Part shown: positions 52,122 through 55,501 of the stretch, one piece after another
How the letters are laid out: the number at the start of each line of letters is the position of its first letter
How positions within the stretch are numbered: the first letter of the stretch is position 1
NCBI GenBank assembly: GCA_021772435.1
Contig: JAJFLZ010000025.1
Location: forward strand, 1-55,501
Source: Chlamydiota bacterium
GTDB lineage: Bacteria > Chlamydiota > Chlamydiia > Chlamydiales > JACKPQ01
Direction of reading: 5' to 3'
DNA: 55,501 nt
The notes under the pieces: generated by a model
Databases searched by the model: none
Told to the model about the DNA's origin: nothing
The model's input: the letters and a program-made list of their open reading frames with translations, nothing else
Made by a program: the position numbers and the translations under genes

Positions 52122-53255
52122 TTAGAAATCGAAGCGAACGCCAAGAGTTAGACCCATGAAGAATAAATCTCCGTGAGCTGCCTCTTCTGAAAGCTTGAAA
52201 TACTGATTTTGATCTGGCCAGTATTGCATTTCCCAACCGGCGTTGAAGCCTAGGTGGAAACTGTCGTCACTGAACCAAATATCGCCTTGCAAACCTAAAA
52301 CAATTTCGAAAACTTCTTTTAAGCTGTAGAAATCGTTGTTGTAATTGCTTTGCGAAGTGATAACACCAGCAGTTGTAGCTCTTTCTCTACGAGTTACGTC
52401 GAATTCGCCCCAGATTGCTGAGAGAGCAAAATCGCCGAAGATACCGAAATACTTGTTGAAGTACCAAACAGTATCAAGACCAGTTCTTAGGCCAACAGCC
52501 CAATAATCTTGGCCAACAGTAAATCGGTTGACAATAGTATTGTCAGCAAAATCTACATTGCTAGTTGCAAAATCATTGCACATCCATGTACCCTTCAAAC
52601 CAAAGTGTGGACGAAGAGTTAGGTAACGGCTAATGAAATAGTTACGACCTAGCTCAAGATCAACGACGTTAAAGTCAAGATCCCAAGAGCCGCGAGCACT
52701 AGCTAGTGGTGTAGTGTTAACGTTATCAAACGACCATAGCGAAACTAGTGTTTGCGCTGTGTTGCTAACGCTATCGGATGCTGAAGGTCTTAAGTAAGTG
52801 TACTCAGCAAAAATATCCCAGCAATCATGTCCGAGATTATAGCCAAGACCTATCTTGAAACCTGGATCCCATCCAAAGTCTGGATGACGCACAGATCCTG
52901 TACCAGGATTAGCTGGTGCAATGTTAGCACCGTTACCAGTCGTAGCATAAGCTAGACCATCCATGCCCGATCTCCAGTAAATGAAGTCTACGGTGACAAA
53001 TAGATCAGCGCCGCATGCAACCCTAGGGCCTGCACAAGGTGTGATTTCTCTATAATCGCAGCCAGCAAATACGCGTGTTCTATCAAGAACTTCGTTGCAT
53101 GGATCGCATGGGTTGCATGGATCTGGTTTTTTTGGTGGTGGACAGCAGCTTCCAGAGTCGTGACCGCCGTATTGCGTTGCGGCGAGCAACAGACTACTAG
53201 AGAGACAGCCGATCACTCCTGCCAACGGCAGAAGCTTTTTCAGAGGTGATTTCAT
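52122..53255 (-). CDS. MOMP-like porin, tandem copy B, Cys-rich N-terminus
   Basis: 377 aa. Signal peptide MKSPLKKLLPLAGVIGCLSS and on to about LLLAA. Cys-rich N-terminus (DSGSCCPPPKKPDPCNPCDP, then CNEVLDRTRVFAGCDYREIT). The barrel matches copy A over nearly its whole length, except in short segments such as LWSFDNVNTTPLASARGS and SNVDFADNTIVNRFTVGQ, presumed surface loops. It ends FFMGLTLGVRFDF. A candidate promoter (TTGACA, 18-bp spacer, TATCAC) lies upstream. Confidence 0.9.
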   Translation of the reverse strand: MKSPLKKLLPLAGVIGCLSSSLLLAATQYGGHDSGSCCPPPKKPDPCNPCDPCNEVLDRTRVFAGCDYREITPCAGPRVACGADLFVTVDFIYWRSGMDGLAYATTGNGANIAPANPGTGSVRHPDFGWDPGFKIGLGYNLGHDCWDIFAEYTYLRPSASDSVSNTAQTLVSLWSFDNVNTTPLASARGSWDLDFNVVDLELGRNYFISRYLTLRPHFGLKGTWMCNDFATSNVDFADNTIVNRFTVGQDYWAVGLRTGLDTVWYFNKYFGIFGDFALSAIWGEFDVTRRERATTAGVITSQSNYNNDFYSLKEVFEIVLGLQGDIWFSDDSFHLGFNAGWEMQYWPDQNQYFKLSEEAAHGDLFFMGLTLGVRFDF

Positions 53256-53306
53256 GTGTTCTCCTTGTTAATGGACAAAACGGCTTTGCGTTTTGAAGTC
53301 ATGATA

Positions 53307-53336
53307 GTGATACTCGAAAACAAAATGCTTTGTCAA
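53307..53336 (-). promoter_or_regulatory. Candidate promoter of the porin at 52122
   Basis: On the minus strand TTGACA (53336-53331), an 18-bp spacer, then TATCAC (53312-53307), about 50 bp before the start codon. Confidence 0.5.
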
Positions 53337-53469
53337 CCTCTTTCTAGAAATAAAAAAGTAAATGCACAAAAAAACCTTCAGGCGTGTGTCTAGAAGCAGT
53401 TTTTATAGAGAACTAAAGTTGCATAGGTTAACGCCAAAGAGCGTGCGGTTTTGTTTTTTTGTAATTGAA

Positions 53470-53635
53470 TCACTGACCTTACGCGCGGAGGTGGATTTAG
53501 ATGCGTAAGCGAAGGTGCCGAGATACAAAGAAGCCGACGAGTTAAACTCCAAGGAGTTTAGCGAGGAGGGTGATGCAGTAGATTGGTGCCTGCTAGCTCC
53601 GCAGATGAATTCAGATATGTGCGTAAGGTCAGTGA
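53470..53635. repeat. 164-bp element with 15-bp terminal inverted repeats (MITE-like or structured RNA)
   Basis: TCACTGACCTTACGC at 53470-53484 is the exact reverse complement of GCGTAAGGTCAGTGA at 53621-53635. Inside, GCGGAG (53485-53490) can pair with CTCCGC (53597-53602), GGTGCC occurs twice (53514-53519 and 53585-53590), and a perfect 18-bp palindrome TAAACTCCAAGGAGTTTA lies at 53543-53560. No ORF is visible. The element sits in the 471-bp gap between two porin genes; the flanks outside it (53337-53469) hold nothing else recognisable. Confidence 0.75.
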
Positions 53636-53648
53636 ATTAATGAGCGCA

Positions 53649-53680
53649 TAAAAAAAGCCTGAGTTCGTGTGAACTCAGGC
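53649..53680 (-). terminator. Rho-independent terminator of the porin at 53727
   Basis: A 10-bp stem (GCCTGAGTTC at 53657-53666 and GAACTCAGGC at 53671-53680), loop GTGT; seven T follow in the minus direction. Confidence 0.88.
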
Positions 53681-53726
53681 TACTCCTAAAAGGAGGCAAA
53701 AAATGGCAGATTGTTAAAAACTAATG

Positions 53727-54827
53727 TTAAAAGTCAAAACGCACAGTAAATGTCAAACCTTGGAAGGTTAGATCGCCGCCGTTTTGTTGTGGTTGGTTTA
53801 TGACAACGTAGCGGTTGTGACCCCACCAAACTTGTTGCTCCCAACCAGCGTCGATAGCGATGTGGTATTCTTCGTAGTAAAACCACGTCTCATATCGCAG
53901 ACCGAGAATGAGCTCCAATACGGGCAAAATGGTATGAAAATTGTTTTCTGTGTTCACATCAACACTTTCGATGCCCAGGAAGTTGTCGGCATCTATGCGG
54001 TCGACATCAAAACCGCTCCAAAGAGCAGAGATGGCAAAGTTTCCAAAGATGCTCCAGCTGTTTGTAAAGTGCCAAGCTGTGTTACAGCCGCCGCGCAATC
54101 CAAAGCCCCAGTAGTCCTGGTTAATTTCTGTTTTAGCGTCATTTAAAATGATGTTGTTTGTGATGTAGTCAATTGTGTAGTCTTCACTTTGCCAAGTCCC
54201 TTTAAATCCTGCAAAGGGGCGCATTTTAAGGTACTTGCTGACAAAGAAGTTACGGCCGAGTTCTAAATCTACGACGTTAAATTTAAGGTTCCAATCCGCT
54301 TTGGCTTCGATGAGTGGATCGTTTTGTGGGTTAAAAAGAGCTGTGGTGTTCGCTCTAGTTGTTTTGCCATCGGCATCAGCATGTAACCAAGTGAATTGCG
54401 ACAAAACATCCCAGCCATCATGTGGCAAGTCCCAGCCTAAGAAGACTTTGAATCCTGGCTCTACGCCAATGTCGACCGAGTGGACATCGCCTTTTCCAGC
54501 GCCTGCTCCATCTCCTGACATTGCGTATTCTAACCCTTCTTCATCAGGGGACCAGAGAATAAATGAAGCTCCAAAAAACACGTCGGCACCATCACACACA
54601 AGCGGACCGGCTTCTGCAAACACATCCATGCGTGGACATTCGGGTTCGGGTGGTTTGGGCTCGCAAGGAGATTTTGGTTTAGGACAAGGTTTTAGCTCGG
54701 GAGCGCTCTCTTGATGAGGAACAGGCTTAGGTGCGTCTCCGTGATCAGCTGGATCAGGGCAAAAGGCTAGTAGCGATGCGGATAATAGGGAACCAACGCC
54801 AAGTGTTAGTATGTTTTCTAATTTCAT
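53727..54827 (-). CDS. MOMP-like / Lpg1974-family porin with Pro/Cys-containing N-terminal region
   Basis: 366 aa. Signal peptide MKLENILTLGVGSLLSASLL, cleaved near LLAF. Residues about 24-68 form a Pro/Lys/Glu-rich spacer with regular Cys (LKPCPKPKSPCEPKPPEPEC). Barrel: GADVFFGASFILWSPDEEGL, DVLSQFTWLHADADG, ELGRNFFVSKYLKMRPFAGF, NTAWHFTNSWSIFGNFAISA and the end GDLTFQGLTFTVRFDF. A strong ribosome-binding site (AAGGAGG) precedes the ATG. Related to the porin at 49372 more than to copies A and B. Confidence 0.88.
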   Translation of the reverse strand: MKLENILTLGVGSLLSASLLAFCPDPADHGDAPKPVPHQESAPELKPCPKPKSPCEPKPPEPECPRMDVFAEAGPLVCDGADVFFGASFILWSPDEEGLEYAMSGDGAGAGKGDVHSVDIGVEPGFKVFLGWDLPHDGWDVLSQFTWLHADADGKTTRANTTALFNPQNDPLIEAKADWNLKFNVVDLELGRNFFVSKYLKMRPFAGFKGTWQSEDYTIDYITNNIILNDAKTEINQDYWGFGLRGGCNTAWHFTNSWSIFGNFAISALWSGFDVDRIDADNFLGIESVDVNTENNFHTILPVLELILGLRYETWFYYEEYHIAIDAGWEQQVWWGHNRYVVINQPQQNGGDLTFQGLTFTVRFDF

Positions 54828-54875
54828 TTTTTCCTCCTTAAGAGATGCGTCCGGTCAAATTTCAACTATAGGCAC

Positions 54876-54905
54876 ACTCTAGCTAGTTTGAAAAAAATAT
54901 GTCAA
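54876..54905 (-). promoter_or_regulatory. Candidate promoter of the porin at 53727
   Basis: On the minus strand TTGACA (54905-54900), an 18-bp spacer, then TAGAGT (54881-54876), about 50 bp before the start codon. Confidence 0.5.
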
Positions 54906-54949
54906 ACAAAATTGTCATGGAGTGAGAACAAAATTCGATTATTTTGAAT

Positions 54950-55501
54950 TTAATGCGTGCCGAGAGAGTAAAGGATGTTGTCGATCATTTTGAACCAATC
55001 GAGAGTTTGCTTGGAGAGAATTTTGAGAGTAAAGAACCATCCTGCCCACAAAATAGTAAGAGCTGCAAGTGATTTAAGTGACATACCAAGAAACGCGATT
55101 TGAACTTGTTGAGCAAGTCTGTTGGCAATTCCTAAAAAGACTTCAGTCATCAAGATGGCTAAAATAGCAGGTGCTCCTAGCTGAATAGAGATGGTCATAA
55201 TTTGATTGACAATATCAACTAAGTGCTTGAAAAGAGGTGTGTTTTGTGTGAATGCATTTGGTTTTAACCATGCATCGACGGGCATGAATTCAAATGCTTG
55301 CTGCAAGGCGTTAAAAAAGAAAAAAGGACCATCTACGACAAAAAATATGAGGATTAATACGTAGTTGTAAAGCTGGCCGATGGGTGATGTCTGTGATTGC
55401 AAGCTGGGGTCTTGCATTTGCATCATGGATGCGCCGCGCATAAAGTCGATTAAAAGACCTGCAGTGTTTGCAATAATGAAGGGAATCATCGCCAAAAAGG
55501 C
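54950..55501 (-). CDS. sctT: Type III secretion export-apparatus protein SctT (5' end cut by window)
   Basis: The C-terminal about 183 residues; the frame runs off the right edge, and the TTG/ATG codons near 55495 are internal. SctT (YscT/FliR-like) is an inner-membrane component of the type III export gate. Diagnostic blocks: NTAGLLIDFMRGASMMQMQD and SQTSPIGQLYNYVLILIFF, matching the LIDxQRGxS...DPxxxxQxSPxG region of the family, then AILMTEVFLGIANRLAQQVQ. A full gene would be about 260-290 aa. It suggests a T3SS gene cluster continues to the right. Confidence 0.88.
   Translation of the reverse strand, partial: AFLAMIPFIIANTAGLLIDFMRGASMMQMQDPSLQSQTSPIGQLYNYVLILIFFVVDGPFFFFNALQQAFEFMPVDAWLKPNAFTQNTPLFKHLVDIVNQIMTISIQLGAPAILAILMTEVFLGIANRLAQQVQIAFLGMSLKSLAALTILWAGWFFTLKILSKQTLDWFKMIDNILYSLGTH

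Noticed and set aside
54235..54714. A 159-codon + strand frame
   Set aside because: Antisense shadow of the porin at 53727, with no ribosome-binding site and no independent features.
1..55501. CRISPR array, prophage or integrated element with attachment sites
   Set aside because: No array of spaced identical repeats beyond two or four copies, no integrase, capsid or terminase genes, and no repeats flanking the tRNAs.

Overview
The window comes from a chromosome of a chlamydia outside the classical Chlamydiaceae, that is, an amoeba- or arthropod-type 'environmental' chlamydia. Evidence for Chlamydiae: nth next to mnmE; an rpsB-tsf-pyrH-frr block beside a very long (about 1100 aa) PBP2; an mcsA-mcsB pair; a UDP-sugar pyrophosphorylase directly before gpsA; a sufBCDS operon; and the end of a type III secretion sctT gene. 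Evidence against Chlamydiaceae: a heptosyltransferase, rfbC-rfbD-rfbB, UDP-xylose and CDP-ribitol-type nucleotide-sugar enzymes, and a family of MOMP-like/Lpg1974-like porins in place of a single ompA. Family-level placement cannot be decided from this window.

Layout. 1-1890: a terminator of an upstream gene, a possible insertion-sequence scar, and an AAA ATPase/PD-(D/E)XK gene with a 55-bp tandem repeat against its start codon. 1.9-5.6 kb: DNA repair and tRNA modification (nth, mnmE, ruvA, ruvC) around a small membrane protein. 5.6-9.5 kb: a tightly overlapping envelope operon (waaF-like, second glycosyltransferase, UDP-sugar pyrophosphorylase, gpsA). 9.5-13.6 kb: NAD(P)HX repair enzyme, Nudix hydrolase and two divergent UDP-glucuronate-using enzymes. 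13.5-21.1 kb: PBP2, a putative lipoprotein, tRNA-Gly, rpsB-tsf-pyrH-frr, tRNA-Glu and tRNA-Lys. This is the locus where Chlamydiaceae carry ompA; here there is none. 21.2-30.7 kb: divergent Fic protein, tag, a BPL_N-like protein, an AEC transporter, a porin, a Bcs1-like IspD/SDR fusion, mcsA-mcsB, a secreted Gln-rich protein and rsmB. 30.7-33.2 kb: two divergent PD-(D/E)XK genes (YhcG type and AAA-DUF4143 type) flanking 32-bp-period repeats. 33.2-40.1 kb: methyltransferase, CPBP protease, patatin, succinate-semialdehyde dehydrogenase, proC, pgeF and two unknown envelope-type proteins. 40.2-43.1 kb: dTDP-rhamnose genes and kdsB. 43.1-44.7 kb: a fourth ATPase/PD-(D/E)XK gene. 44.8-49.3 kb: the suf operon. 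49.3-54.8 kb: four tandem porins, each with its own terminator, and one 164-bp inverted-repeat element. The right edge cuts sctT.

How the genes fit together. Several modules feed the cell envelope: heptosyltransferase, kdsB, rfbCDB, UDP-GlcA epimerase/UDP-xylose synthase, CDP-ribitol-type fusion, PBP2 and five porins. Cys/Pro-rich N-termini on four porins suggest disulfide cross-linking or a periplasmic spacer. The most unusual signals are the four scattered PD-(D/E)XK-type genes, two of them with precise repeats at their start codons, and the 164-bp inverted-repeat element between porin genes.
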